Assembly (NCBI RefSeq): GCF_004000435.1
Contig: NZ_RBVZ01000002.1
Span: 674,501-738,500 of the forward strand
Source: Alexandriicola marinus
GTDB lineage: Bacteria > Pseudomonadota > Alphaproteobacteria > Rhodobacterales > Rhodobacteraceae
Reading direction: 5' to 3'
DNA length: 64,000 nucleotides
The notes below the pieces were generated by a model. That model saw nothing but the letters and a program-made list of their open reading frames with translations, was not told where the DNA came from and searched no databases. Numbering within the stretch: the stretch's first letter is position 1; each line of letters starts with the position of its first letter. Below are positions 50,344 to 59,230 of the stretch, in pieces. The position numbers and the translations under genes were made by a program.

Positions 50344-51522
50344 TTAATCGTACAAGCAGGTACGGAGCCTCTTGAGCCCCTCCTGCATCTGTTGTGTTGG
50401 GGCGACCATGGCCACCCTGATATATTTCTTTCCCGGGTTTCCCTCGGCTGTATCGGCGCTGAGATAGGAACCCGGCAGAACCTTTACGCCCGTCTCTGTC
50501 CAAAGGCGCAGGGCCGCTTGCTCGTCATCCTCGACCGGCAACCACAGAAAGAAACCGGCCTTCGGGCTGCGATAGCCTGGCACCGCGTCGAATATCCGAT
50601 CGGCAAGCTGGTATTTCTGGTGATAGAGCGCGCGGCTTTCGGTCACATGATCCTCGTCCGCCCAAACCTTTGCAGACACGTCCTGCAACGGCAGCGGAAG
50701 CGGTGCGCCGGCATAGGCGCGCAACTGGCGCATCCGCGCGATCGCGCCGGCGCCGCCCGCGACAAAGCCTGACCGCAATCCCGGCAGGTTCGACCGTTTG
50801 GACAGCGAATGGAATGTCAGAACGCGCTCCGGATCGGCGCCCACTTCGGCCGCGGCCTGAAGCACGCCGACCGGCGGCGCATCGCGCCAGATTTCGGAAT
50901 AGCACTCGTCTGCAAGGATCGTGAAATCGTGCCTCTCGGCCAGCGATAGCGCGGTCTTCCAATACTCCATATCGGCCACCGATCCCTGCGGGTTGGCGGG
51001 AGAGCAGATATAGGCAAGGGTCGTCCGATCAAGGACATCCCCGTCCAGCGCGGTCAGATCGGGCAGATGCCCTGTCTCTTCGGTGGCGTTGACATAAACC
51101 GGCTCGGCGCCGACGGACAGGGCCGCCACCGCATAGACCGAATAGAACGGGTTGGGCATCAGGACGACGGGACGCGCCCCGTTCTTGTGTTCGGGACACA
51201 GCGCCATTGCGGCGTTGTAAAGACCCTCTCTCGTGCCGTTCAGGGCAAGGATGTTGTCTGCCGCCAATTCGACGCCATAGCGACGACCGATCCAGCCGGT
51301 AATCGCATCAAGCAATGCGTCCGAGCCGTTATTGGGCGGATACTTCCCAAAGCCGGCCAGACTTTCGGCAAGGGCATCGCCGAGCCAGTCGGGATAGGCA
51401 TGTTTGGGTTCCCCGATGGTCAGCACGATCGGATCGGCGCCCGGTTGATGGACGTCGAGAAGCCCGCGCAAACGCGGCCACGTATGTTCCGGTAGGTCCG
51501 AAAACCGCTCGGGGTAATTCAT
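50344..51522 (-). CDS. Class I/II aminotransferase, DapC-like
   Basis: A 392-residue PLP enzyme of fold type I: T-I-G-E-P-K-H near residue 37, N-G-T-R-E-G near 95, substrate loop C-S-P-A-N-P-Q-G and the PLP lysine in S-L-S-K-R-S-N-L-P-G-L-R. The G-E-P-K-H signature is typical of succinyldiaminopimelate aminotransferases (DapC) of lysine and cell-wall synthesis, but related enzymes with other substrates exist. The ATG at 51522 follows GAGGCAG. It is probably in one operon with ftsK. Confidence 0.83.
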   Translation of the reverse strand: MNYPERFSDLPEHTWPRLRGLLDVHQPGADPIVLTIGEPKHAYPDWLGDALAESLAGFGKYPPNNGSDALLDAITGWIGRRYGVELAADNILALNGTREGLYNAAMALCPEHKNGARPVVLMPNPFYSVYAVAALSVGAEPVYVNATEETGHLPDLTALDGDVLDRTTLAYICSPANPQGSVADMEYWKTALSLAERHDFTILADECYSEIWRDAPPVGVLQAAAEVGADPERVLTFHSLSKRSNLPGLRSGFVAGGAGAIARMRQLRAYAGAPLPLPLQDVSAKVWADEDHVTESRALYHQKYQLADRIFDAVPGYRSPKAGFFLWLPVEDDEQAALRLWTETGVKVLPGSYLSADTAEGNPGKKYIRVAMVAPTQQMQEGLKRLRTCLYD

Positions 51523-51639
51523 CTCTGCCTCAGATCGCGGGGTCGTTTCGCCCCTTTGCAATCAAACTATCGTTTGACCGGCGCGACTGTCCAGAACAAC
51601 GGCGTGGTTTGGTCGGGCACGGTCCGGGTTTTGTGGCAT

Positions 51640-52965
51640 TTAGGTCAGAGCGGCCTCGGCCGCCGAGCCAAGCCGCAGCAACCGCGCCTCGGCGCCCGGC
51701 GGTGCGCAGAACATGATCCCGGTCGACGGCACCCCGGTCGGAAGCGTCAAGGCCGTCAGCCCCATCAGGTTTCCGATCCGCGTATTGCGCAAGGCTTTCA
51801 GGTTTTCAGACACATAGTAGTCATCATCCGCGAGCAGATCAGCGACCTTCGGCGGCAGGCTCGGCACCGTCGGCATGATCACGGCGTCAAATCCGGCGGT
51901 TTCCCTTAGCCAGGTTTCGCGCATCATCCGAAGGTTCTTCCAGGCGGTGATATAGGTATGGGCTGCAAAATCGGCACCCGCGGTGACGCGCTTGCGCACC
52001 TGGTGGAACATCCGGTCGCCCGCACGGTCGATATGATCCTTCCAGTTGGCATAGGCCTCTGGCGGATAGAGCGGGCCGGTCATCTGAAAGGCATCCGCAA
52101 GGAACGGCAGCGGCATACGCGTGATCCTTGCTCCGGCGCGGGCCAGTTTCTCGACAGCCTCTTCAAAGGCGCGGGCCGGAGCATCGGACAGCCCCTCCAT
52201 CGCGACCGTTTCACAGATCAGAAGCCGGGCGCCGTCGATTCTTGCGCCATCAAGCGTGATCTTCGGCCCGCCCAGCGCGGTGTAGGACAAGGCCGCATCC
52301 TCGACCGTCCGGGCCAGCGGCCCGACCGTATCGAACGACTGCACCAAAGCCACGACACCGTCGACCGGCAGAGCGCCATGGGTGGGTTTGAACCCCACAA
52401 GATCGTTCCAGGCCGAGGGCACGCGAACCGACCCCCCGGTATCGGATCCGATCGCCAGAGGCGCGATCCCGAACGCCACCGAGGCCGCCGCCCCGGATGA
52501 GGAGCCTCCGGACACCGCGTCGAGGTCGTTCACGCAGGGGGATGTCGCGGTAACAGGGTTGAGACCAAGGCCCGAGAAGGCAATTTCGGACATATGGGTC
52601 TTACCGATGCAGACCATGCCGTTCGCCGTAGCATTCACAAGGACCTGTGCATCCGCATCCGGCACCCGGCCCTCCATCATCGCCGTGCCGGCCTCTGTCC
52701 CGATGCCGGCCGTATCGAAAAGATCCTTCCAGCTGACTGGCACACCATCCAGCGGCGACAGGCGTCTGCCGGTGTGCGCCCTGTCCCGCGCAGCCAGCGC
52801 CTCTGTCCGGGCGCGATCCGGTGTTAGCCTTGCATAGATATCGGAGCCACGAGGATGACTTTTCGCCGCATCCAGAAATGCGTCTGCCAGTTCAACGGGA
52901 TCGATGTCCCCCCGTTCGATACCGCGACCCAAATCCGCGGCACTCATCCCAAGCCAATCCTGCAT
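51640..52965 (-). CDS. Amidase signature-family enzyme
   Basis: A 441-residue amidase with the Ser-Ser-Lys triad of the family: Lys in V-S-W-K-D-L-F and the Ser-rich motif S-G-G-S-S-S-G-A-A. G-S-D-T-G-G-S-V-R-V-P follows. It hydrolyses an amide of unknown identity; it is shorter than GatA and lacks a gatB/gatC neighbour, so it is not the tRNA amidotransferase subunit. It is 117 bases upstream of the aminotransferase and divergent from ubiH. Confidence 0.88.
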   Translation of the reverse strand: MQDWLGMSAADLGRGIERGDIDPVELADAFLDAAKSHPRGSDIYARLTPDRARTEALAARDRAHTGRRLSPLDGVPVSWKDLFDTAGIGTEAGTAMMEGRVPDADAQVLVNATANGMVCIGKTHMSEIAFSGLGLNPVTATSPCVNDLDAVSGGSSSGAAASVAFGIAPLAIGSDTGGSVRVPSAWNDLVGFKPTHGALPVDGVVALVQSFDTVGPLARTVEDAALSYTALGGPKITLDGARIDGARLLICETVAMEGLSDAPARAFEEAVEKLARAGARITRMPLPFLADAFQMTGPLYPPEAYANWKDHIDRAGDRMFHQVRKRVTAGADFAAHTYITAWKNLRMMRETWLRETAGFDAVIMPTVPSLPPKVADLLADDDYYVSENLKALRNTRIGNLMGLTALTLPTGVPSTGIMFCAPPGAEARLLRLGSAAEAALT

Positions 52966-53049
52966 TCCGTCTCCCCCGTTTCCCTGTCAAAACAGGTAGC
53001 GGCCAATTGCAGCATGGACAATCCCGGACAGAGCCCACTAGATCCTGCC

Positions 53050-54267
53050 ATGACACAAAACGATGACATCCTGATCGTTGGCGGCGGCCTCAACGGACCC
53101 GTTCTTGCGCTGGCCCTGGCCAAGTCGGGGTTCGGCGTGACCATCCTCGATGCGGCCGAGCGGGACACCCATACCGATCCCGATTTTGACGGGCGATCCT
53201 ATGCGCTTGCGCTGGCGTCGTGCCGCCTTCTGGCTGCGATCGACATCTGGGACAAGATCGAGGATCAGGCGCAACCGATGCGCGAGATCAAGGTCTCGGA
53301 CGGGCGCGCGGGCGAAGGGCCGTCACCCTGGATCCTGCATTTCGATCATCGCGAGATGGAAGAAGGCCCTATGGGCCATATGATCGAAGACAGGGTCCTG
53401 CGGACCGCCCTTCAGGACGCGATAGATGCCCACCCCGCGATCACGCATCTGACCGGCGCCCGCGTCACGGCGCAGGAGGTGGGGCCATCGGGCGTGACGT
53501 TGACACTTGCATCGGGCGACACACTGTCAGGCGGAATGCTTGTCGGTGCCGACGGACGCCAGAGCGGGACGGCCGCGCGGGCCGGTATCGGGCGAAAGGG
53601 CTGGGGCTATGGCCAGACGGCCGTTGTCTGCGCCGTGTCCCACGAAAAGGACCATGGGGGCATCGCGCACCAGTTCTTCATGCCTGCCGGTCCTCTGGCG
53701 ATTCTGCCGCTGACGCAGCGCAGATCATCGATTGTCTGGTCCGAAACGGATGCGCGCGCGGCAGAATTGATGTCCATGGACGATGCCGCCTTTCTGGACG
53801 CGCTGCGACCCGCCTTCGGAAGTTTTCTGGGCGAGATCGCGTTGACCGGAAAACGGTTCAGCTATCCTCTTGGCTTGACGCTTGCCGACAGTTTCATCGC
53901 ACCCCGGATCGCGCTTGTGGGCGACGCGGCGCATGGCGTTCACCCCATCGCGGGACAGGGCCTTAACGCGGGCCTTCGGGATGTCGCGGCCTTGGCCGAA
54001 GTGCTTGCCGATGCCCGTCGACGCGGCGAGGATCCCGGCTCGGCCGGGCCCCTTGGCCGGTATCAGCAATGGCGCCGGTTCGATACGACGACGTTGGCGA
54101 TTGCCACCGATACGTTCAACAGGCTGTTTTCAAATAATAATCCCGCCCTTCGTCTTGTTCGGGATATCGGGATGGCGGCTGTGAATTCGGTTCCAGGCCT
54201 CAGGACGACCTTCATGCGCGAAGCGGCCGGGCTGACCGGCGATCTGCCACGGCTCATGCGCGGTTAG
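53050..54267 (+). CDS. ubiH: UbiH/VisC-family FAD-dependent hydroxylase
   Basis: A 405-residue flavoprotein monooxygenase of ubiquinone synthesis: dinucleotide motif I-V-G-G-G-L-N-G near residue 9, the D-G motif V-G-A-D-G-R-Q-S and the C-terminal G-D-A-A-H-G-V-H-P-I-A-G-Q-G-L-N. UbiH, UbiF and UbiI are hard to separate by eye. The ATG at 53050 places the Rossmann motif at the usual distance; an in-frame ATG at 53014 would add 12 residues. It converges with trm112 across six bases. Confidence 0.88.
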   Translation: MTQNDDILIVGGGLNGPVLALALAKSGFGVTILDAAERDTHTDPDFDGRSYALALASCRLLAAIDIWDKIEDQAQPMREIKVSDGRAGEGPSPWILHFDHREMEEGPMGHMIEDRVLRTALQDAIDAHPAITHLTGARVTAQEVGPSGVTLTLASGDTLSGGMLVGADGRQSGTAARAGIGRKGWGYGQTAVVCAVSHEKDHGGIAHQFFMPAGPLAILPLTQRRSSIVWSETDARAAELMSMDDAAFLDALRPAFGSFLGEIALTGKRFSYPLGLTLADSFIAPRIALVGDAAHGVHPIAGQGLNAGLRDVAALAEVLADARRRGEDPGSAGPLGRYQQWRRFDTTTLAIATDTFNRLFSNNNPALRLVRDIGMAAVNSVPGLRTTFMREAAGLTGDLPRLMRG

Positions 54268-54273
54268 GCGCCA

Positions 54274-54477
54274 CTATTCGATGTTGCGGGCCTCGTCGAT
54301 CAGCATGACGGGAATGCCGTTGCGGATGGGAAAGGCCAGATGGGCGGCCTTTGAGATCAGTTCCTGACGATCGGGATCATACGTCAGCGCCCCATGTGTC
54401 TGCGGGCAGACCAGAGCCTCGAGCATCCGCCTGTCAAACGGCTTTTCCTCGTGGACCTCGTTGGTGATCTCGTTCAC
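54274..54477 (-). CDS. Trm112-family small protein
   Basis: A 67-residue protein with the Trm112 core L-E-A-L-V-C-P and [11 protein letters not shown]. Only one of the expected zinc-type cysteines is visible, which is common in bacterial versions. Eukaryotic Trm112 activates methyltransferases; the bacterial role is less clear. Its ATG overlaps the LON-domain gene stop by four bases. Confidence 0.88.
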   Translation of the reverse strand: MNEITNEVHEEKPFDRRMLEALVCPQTHGALTYDPDRQELISKAAHLAFPIRNGIPVMLIDEARNIE

Positions 54478-55115
54478 TGCATAACCTCTTCGTCCGTGCC
54501 ACCGCGAAGCGCGAATTCGATCAGAGTAACCAGCGTCTCGCGTCGTGTCACGAGCGACGGTGCCTCGAGGAGGGCCTGCTTGTCCTCAGGCGCGAACGGG
54601 CACAGCATCGACAGTGAATTGATCAGCAATTCGTCTTCGGCCTCGCGCAGCGATTCCCAGTCGGTCTCGAGCCCGCGATCATCGAAGAACCGCGCAAGAA
54701 TGGCAAAGAACTTGTCCCGATCAAGGGACGTGTCCTTTTCGGTCGGCCCAAGGTCGCGATCAAAACCATCCCAGTTCACTTTGAACCGCCGGTAGGGCGT
54801 AAAGCCTTCGACCTCTTCCTTGATCCGAAAACGGGATTGTCCCGAGAGGGTGATCATGTATCGCCCATCCTCGGTTTCGGAAAAGGCCGTCACGCGACCG
54901 GCGCACCCGATCGAATGGACCTGACCCGGACTATCGGGCGCGTCGTAGGGCTGAACCATGCCGATCAGACGATGCGGCGTTTTCAGCACATCCTCCAGCA
55001 TCGCCAGGTAGCGCGGCTCAAACAGGTGCAGCGGCAGCCTCGACCGAGGCAGCAGGAGGGCCCCCGGAAGAGGAAAGACCGCAATGGTTTCGGGCAAATC
55101 TGTCTTTCGGGTCAT
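54474..55115 (-). CDS. LON substrate-binding domain protein
   Basis: A 213-residue protein comprising only the N-terminal LON domain: [10 protein letters not shown] near residue 14 and L-F-E-P-R-Y. There is no ATPase or protease part, so it is not Lon itself. These free LON-domain proteins have no firm function. It sits between the thioredoxin-TPR gene (26-base gap) and trm112 (ATGA overlap). Confidence 0.9.
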   Translation of the reverse strand: MTRKTDLPETIAVFPLPGALLLPRSRLPLHLFEPRYLAMLEDVLKTPHRLIGMVQPYDAPDSPGQVHSIGCAGRVTAFSETEDGRYMITLSGQSRFRIKEEVEGFTPYRRFKVNWDGFDRDLGPTEKDTSLDRDKFFAILARFFDDRGLETDWESLREAEDELLINSLSMLCPFAPEDKQALLEAPSLVTRRETLVTLIEFALRGGTDEEVMQ

Positions 55116-55141
55116 GACGGTGAATTAGCCCGCCGCGGCCG

Positions 55142-56056
55142 TCAGGCAAACACCAGAGAAGAGAACTTTCGCCGGCCGTTCAAAACAATCGGATCATTGG
55201 GGGGAAGGGCGTCGAAAATCTTGAACAATTGGGCCTTTGCCGCGCCTTCGTTCCATTCCCGATCCTTGCGGAACAGCGTCAGAAGCTCTTCGACCGCCTC
55301 TTCCGTCTTGCCACTGGCATGCAGCGCGGTGGCCAGTTCGAACCGGGCCCCGTGATCTTCGGGATCCGCCTCAACCTTGGCCATCAGATCGGCGACGGGA
55401 CCAGCGGACGCGGCCTGCCGCGCAAGCTCGAGCTGGGCGCGCGCAGCCTCCAGTTCCGGGGTCTCGGTGATTTCGGCCGGTGCACCGTTCAAGATCGCCT
55501 CGGCCTGATCAAGATCGTTCAGCGCAATGTAGGACCGAACGAGCCCGCCATAGGCCGCGGCATTGTCGGGTTCTTCCTGAAGGATCGCGGCGAACGTCTC
55601 GGCGGCACCGGCAACATCGCCCTCCGACAACATGGATTCCGCGGCCTCGACCGCTTCGGCGAAACCTTCGTCCTCACCCTCGCCACCAAGCTTGGCGATC
55701 TTGGCCACGAATTCATCAACCTGGCTGGGGGGCAATGCGCCCTGAAACCCGTCGACAGGCTGGCCCTGCCAGAATGCATAGACAGTCGGGATCGACTGCA
55801 CGCGCAGCTGGCCCGCATAGGCCTGGTTCTGGTCGACATCGATCTTGACGAGCCTGACCTTGCCCTTCTGCTTCGCGACCGCCGCCTCGAGAGCCGGGCC
55901 AAGCGTCTTGCAGGGGCCACACCATGTGGCCCAGAAATCGACGATCACCGGAACGGTCTGCGATGCCTCGACGACGTCGGCGACAAAGGTGGCATCGGTG
56001 CCATCCACGATGGGCGCGCCTTCTGGCGCTTTCGGGCTGTCGGAGAATTCCAGCAT
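55142..56056 (-). CDS. cnoX: Thioredoxin-TPR protein (CnoX/YbbN-like)
   Basis: A 304-residue protein: thioredoxin domain with W-A-T-W-C-G-P-C (Cys near residues 46 and 49), then a TPR-like C-terminal half (from about residue 135). In E. coli, CnoX is a redox-responsive holdase that delivers clients to GroEL; its thioredoxin site is incomplete, whereas the full C-G-P-C here suggests retained oxidoreductase activity. A CAGGAG site precedes the ATG. Confidence 0.9.
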   Translation of the reverse strand: MLEFSDSPKAPEGAPIVDGTDATFVADVVEASQTVPVIVDFWATWCGPCKTLGPALEAAVAKQKGKVRLVKIDVDQNQAYAGQLRVQSIPTVYAFWQGQPVDGFQGALPPSQVDEFVAKIAKLGGEGEDEGFAEAVEAAESMLSEGDVAGAAETFAAILQEEPDNAAAYGGLVRSYIALNDLDQAEAILNGAPAEITETPELEAARAQLELARQAASAGPVADLMAKVEADPEDHGARFELATALHASGKTEEAVEELLTLFRKDREWNEGAAKAQLFKIFDALPPNDPIVLNGRRKFSSLVFA

Positions 56057-56196
56057 CTGCGTCTCCTGATTGCTGTCTGCGGCGCAAGCGCCTGTTCCGC
56101 CCTATATGTGCGCTATGACCCCAAAGGCCAAGAGGCTTGCCGCATCGAAGGCTGTGGCTCTAGGATGCCGGGACGATATTCCGAAAAGGACAGACG

Positions 56197-56841
56197 ATGG
56201 CCCGCACCCTTCTTTGTTTTGGTGACAGCAATACGCATGGCTCCCCGCCGATGCCCGAACGTGCCGCGCCGTATGAAAGATATGGCCCCGGCATCCGCTG
56301 GCCGACGGTTACCGCGGCGGCCCTTGGCCCCGACTGGACGGTGATCGAAGAAGGGCTGCCCGGACGCACCGCGCAATTCGACGATCCCGTGATGGGGCCG
56401 CATATGAACGGCCAGATCGGGCTCAAGATCGCGCTGAACAGCCACGGGCCTTTGGATATGGTCGCGATCATGCTGGGCACCAACGATTGCAAGCCGCGAT
56501 TCGGCGGCGACGCTAGAACCATCGTCGGGGGAATCGCCAGCCTTGTCGATATCGCGCAAAGCGTTGAGATGCAGGCGCGGCATGGCGGGCTGGATGTCCT
56601 GCTGATCTGTCCTCCTCCCGTCGAGGAGGCGGGGTGCCTGACCGGAGAATTCTTTGGCGGCGCAGAGTTGAGCCGTGCCCTCCCGCCGCTCTATCAGGCG
56701 CTGGCCGAGGCCCGCGGATGCGGGTTCCTCGATGCGGGCAAGATCATCGAGGTCAGCACGATCGACGGCGTCCACTATGCGCCCGAGGCACAGAGAACCC
56801 TGGGCGAGGCCATCGCCCGCGAGGTTGCAGCGCGGGCCTGA
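56197..56841 (+). CDS. SGNH/GDSL-family hydrolase (arylesterase type)
   Basis: A 214-residue SGNH hydrolase: F-G-D-S-N-T-H-G near residue 8 (catalytic Ser in G-D-S-N), the G-T-N-D motif near 93, and D-x-V-H late in the chain. There is no signal peptide, so it is cytoplasmic. It resembles bacterial arylesterases and acyl-CoA thioesterases; the substrate is unknown. An AAAGGAC site precedes the ATG. It converges with xthA across six bases. Confidence 0.88.
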   Translation: MARTLLCFGDSNTHGSPPMPERAAPYERYGPGIRWPTVTAAALGPDWTVIEEGLPGRTAQFDDPVMGPHMNGQIGLKIALNSHGPLDMVAIMLGTNDCKPRFGGDARTIVGGIASLVDIAQSVEMQARHGGLDVLLICPPPVEEAGCLTGEFFGGAELSRALPPLYQALAEARGCGFLDAGKIIEVSTIDGVHYAPEAQRTLGEAIAREVAARA

Positions 56842-56847
56842 GTGGCG

Positions 56848-57636
56848 TCAAAGATCGAAGGTCGCCAGAACCGGCGCGTGATCGCTGGGCTTCTCCCAGC
56901 CCCGCACATGCCGGAGGATCCGGCTTCCTCCGCCGGCCTGCGCGATATCTGACGTGGCCCAGACATGATCGAGCCGCCGGCCCTTGTCGGCGGCGTCCCA
57001 ATCGGGGGATCTGTAGGACCACCAGCTATAGAGGTTGCCATCGGGGATATCGGCGCGGGTCACGTCGACCCAGCCGCCCGCATCCTGAGTCTGCGCAAGA
57101 TGCTCGACCTCGATCGGCGTATGGCTGACCACCTTGAGCAGCTGCTTGTGGTTCCAGACGTCATCTTCGCGCGGCGCAATATTCAGATCGCCCACGAGGA
57201 TCGACCGGGCAGGACGATCGGCGTGGAACTGGTCGCGCATGTCTGTCAGGTAGTCGAGCTTTTGTCCGAACTTGTCGTTCTTGTCGCGGTCAGGAACATC
57301 GCCGCCGGCGGGCACATAGTAATTGTGGATCGTCACGCCATTTTCCAGCCGGCCGGCGATGTGCCGTGCATGGCCAAGGGCCGCATGATCTTCGGCGCCG
57401 ACCTCTTCGATCGGCAACTTCGACAGGATCGCGACGCCGTTATAGCCCTTCTGGCCCCGCGCGATCATGTGGGTATAGCCCAGCGCTCTGAAGCCGTCGG
57501 TCGGTATCTTGTCGACCGGGCTTTTGCATTCCTGCAGGCACAGGATATCTGGGCGCTCTTCTTCCAGAAGACGCAGAACAAGCCCCTCGCGCAGGCGGAC
57601 GGAATTGATGTTCCATGTGGCAAGGGTGAAAGGCAT
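56848..57636 (-). CDS. xthA: Exodeoxyribonuclease III
   Basis: A 262-residue AP endonuclease of base excision repair: W-N-I-N-S-V-R-L-R near residue 8, L-C-L-Q-E-C-K with the metal-binding Glu, D-L-N-I-A-P, and the final S-D-H-A-P-V motif. Length is normal. The gene has a separate upstream region shared with the small secreted protein at 57747. Confidence 0.95.
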   Translation of the reverse strand: MPFTLATWNINSVRLREGLVLRLLEEERPDILCLQECKSPVDKIPTDGFRALGYTHMIARGQKGYNGVAILSKLPIEEVGAEDHAALGHARHIAGRLENGVTIHNYYVPAGGDVPDRDKNDKFGQKLDYLTDMRDQFHADRPARSILVGDLNIAPREDDVWNHKQLLKVVSHTPIEVEHLAQTQDAGGWVDVTRADIPDGNLYSWWSYRSPDWDAADKGRRLDHVWATSDIAQAGGGSRILRHVRGWEKPSDHAPVLATFDL

Positions 57637-57746
57637 GCGATCCGCTCCAACTCTGTTCGAGGGCGGACCCTAGGCCGAGCCTGCATTCACCGCAACGCGA
57701 TTGATCGCCACGGGCCGGATGGCCCGCAGCGACATCAATGGACGAC

Positions 57747-58067
57747 TCAGCGGATGTTGATTGTCGTTGTGGAACAGATGTCGAAGGTGCCCGTCGACCA
57801 GACGCCATTCGCCAGAAGGGCTCTTACATCGTAGGAGCAATCGGCCAGACGGTTGATCCGCAGGCTGAATGTCTGACCCGGGCCCAGAACACGCCCCTGA
57901 AACAGATCGGCTTCCCAGTTCGGGTTGCTTGACGCAGAGGTCTGAAGCGCGACGACGTTTTGCCCACTTCTGTTGACGAACCGCAGGTCCACGGTCTGCG
58001 CGATGACAGGGGCCGCGGCAACCGACAGGGCCAGCGCGGTTACTGCGACTTTCAGTGAATTAAGCAT
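57747..58067 (-). CDS. Small secreted protein, function unknown
   Basis: A 106-residue protein with a signal peptide (M-L-N-S-L-K-V-A-V-T-A-L-A-L ... A-P-V-I-A-Q) and a beta-rich mature domain of ~83 residues (V-D-L-R-F-V-N-R-S-G-Q-N-V) with two cysteines that may form a disulfide. I do not recognise the family. An AAAGG site precedes the ATG. It is a single gene between xthA and an AT-rich region. Confidence 0.7.
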   Translation of the reverse strand: MLNSLKVAVTALALSVAAAPVIAQTVDLRFVNRSGQNVVALQTSASSNPNWEADLFQGRVLGPGQTFSLRINRLADCSYDVRALLANGVWSTGTFDICSTTTINIR

Positions 58068-58184
58068 CGATACCTTTCCCTCTTATCGAAAACTCATGAA
58101 CTTTAATAAATTCATAAGGAACAATAGACACAGGGTCGGGAACTCGCCAATGCTGAAAAATTATCCCGGACGCAGGCTTCGGAC

Positions 58185-58211
58185 AAAAAAAGCCCGGGTC
58201 GAAACCCGGGC
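58185..58211 (-). terminator. Intrinsic terminator with UUCG-type loop
   Basis: Perfect 8-base GC arms (58192-58199 and 58204-58211); on the minus strand the loop is TTCG and a run of seven T residues follows. Confidence 0.9.
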
Positions 58212-58290
58212 AAGTCCAACAGGGAGGTGATGGCTTGACCCCGCCACCGAGGGATTCCGTCGACGCCGCTGGTTCAATCTAGAATCAAAA
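58185..58290 (-). ncRNA. Candidate small RNA with anti-Shine-Dalgarno-like loop
   Basis: Read on the minus strand, about 100 bases end in a textbook terminator. Just before it is a hairpin with arms CAAGCC and GG-A-CTTG that would expose the loop ATCACCTCCCTGTT. The loop contains ATCACCTCC, the same sequence as the 3' tail of 16S rRNA. The response regulator stop is about 170 bases before the terminator, too far for an ordinary gene end but not impossible. It could be an independent sRNA or a processed 3' UTR. Confidence 0.45.
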
Positions 58291-58382
58291 GCGTCCAATA
58301 CGATTAACAAAACACGTCATCTGGACAACAATATGGCTTCGTTTTGCAAAATTGTCACTTGCGGCGAACAAGTCCGGGGACG

Positions 58383-59069
58383 TCAGGCCACCAGCCGATA
58401 GCCTCCGGATTCGGTCACGAGGAGCCGTGCGTTTGAAGGATCGGGCTCTATTTTCTGGCGGAGCCGGTAGATATGCGTCTCGAGCGTGTGCGTCGTGACC
58501 CCAGCGTTATAGCCCCAGACCTCGTGCAAGAGCACATCGCGCGGGACGATCCCTTCGGTCGAGCGGTAGAGATACTTCAGGATGTTCGTCTCCTTTTCGG
58601 TCAGGCGAACCTTTCTGTCGTCCTCGGTGATCAGCATCTTCTGGGCCGGCTTGAACGTGTAGGGGCCAAGCTGGAACACCGCGTCTTCGGATTGCTCATG
58701 GGTCCGCAACTGGGCCCTGATGCGCGCCAGCAGAACCGGGAACTTGAACGGCTTGGTCACGTAATCATTGGCCCCGGCATCAAGGCCAAGGATCGTATCG
58801 CTGTCGCTGTCATGCCCTGTCAGCATCAGAACGGGGCACTTTACCCCTGTCTTGCGCATCACGCGGCACAGCTCCCGGCCATCGGTGTCGGGCAGGCCCA
58901 CGTCGAGGATCACCAGATCGAAAAGCCCTGCCTTGGTCTTGGCCATCGCGTCGGCACCGTCGACCGCTTCGAAGACGTCGAAGTCCTCGGTCATCATCAA
59001 TTGCTCGCTCAGCGCTTCGCGCAGATCGTCGTCATCATCGACAAGCAGGATTTTCTTCAACTGAGCCAT
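58383..59069 (-). CDS. OmpR-family response regulator
   Basis: A 228-residue transcription regulator: receiver domain with acidic pocket V-D-D-D-D-D (residues 10-15), phosphoacceptor Asp near 56 (V-I-L-D-V-G-L-P-D) and conserved Lys (V-T-K-P-F), then a winged-helix OmpR/PhoB DNA-binding domain (G-Y-N-A-G-V-T-T-H-T-L-E-T-H-I-Y-R-L-R). The ATG at 59069 has a GGAGAAA site; longer readings reach into the ribA upstream region. No kinase gene is adjacent, so its partner is elsewhere. Confidence 0.93.
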   Translation of the reverse strand: MAQLKKILLVDDDDDLREALSEQLMMTEDFDVFEAVDGADAMAKTKAGLFDLVILDVGLPDTDGRELCRVMRKTGVKCPVLMLTGHDSDSDTILGLDAGANDYVTKPFKFPVLLARIRAQLRTHEQSEDAVFQLGPYTFKPAQKMLITEDDRKVRLTEKETNILKYLYRSTEGIVPRDVLLHEVWGYNAGVTTHTLETHIYRLRQKIEPDPSNARLLVTESGGYRLVA

Positions 59070-59230
59070 GACTTTCTCCGCTTTGTTCTCACCAGAGATG
59101 AGGCGCGCACTATGTTCAGGCAAGCTATGCTGCATTCCGCTCACGCGCTCGTGTCGGAGGGGCGGGATTTGTTTCATTTCCGCCGGTTTGGCGCTATCGA
59201 CTGACACGAAACGAAAGGTCCCACCCCAAG

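Larger units (their letters stand above)
58068..58382. other. AT-rich intergenic region with RNA-like element
   Basis: These 315 bases hold no supported gene. On the minus strand they contain a strong terminator and, just before it, a self-complementary element described separately. The remainder, 58290-58382 and 58068-58180, is AT-rich and probably holds the promoter of the secreted protein gene. Confidence 0.6.

Noticed and set aside
51640-52965. Amidase as GatA of the Asp/Glu-tRNA amidotransferase
   Set aside because: Length and residues fit a general amidase, and no gatB or gatC is adjacent.
58221-58239. Plus-strand Shine-Dalgarno-like AGGGAGG before a two-codon frame ATG-GCT-TGA
   Set aside because: No meaningful product; the sequence is better explained as the complement of the minus-strand RNA loop.
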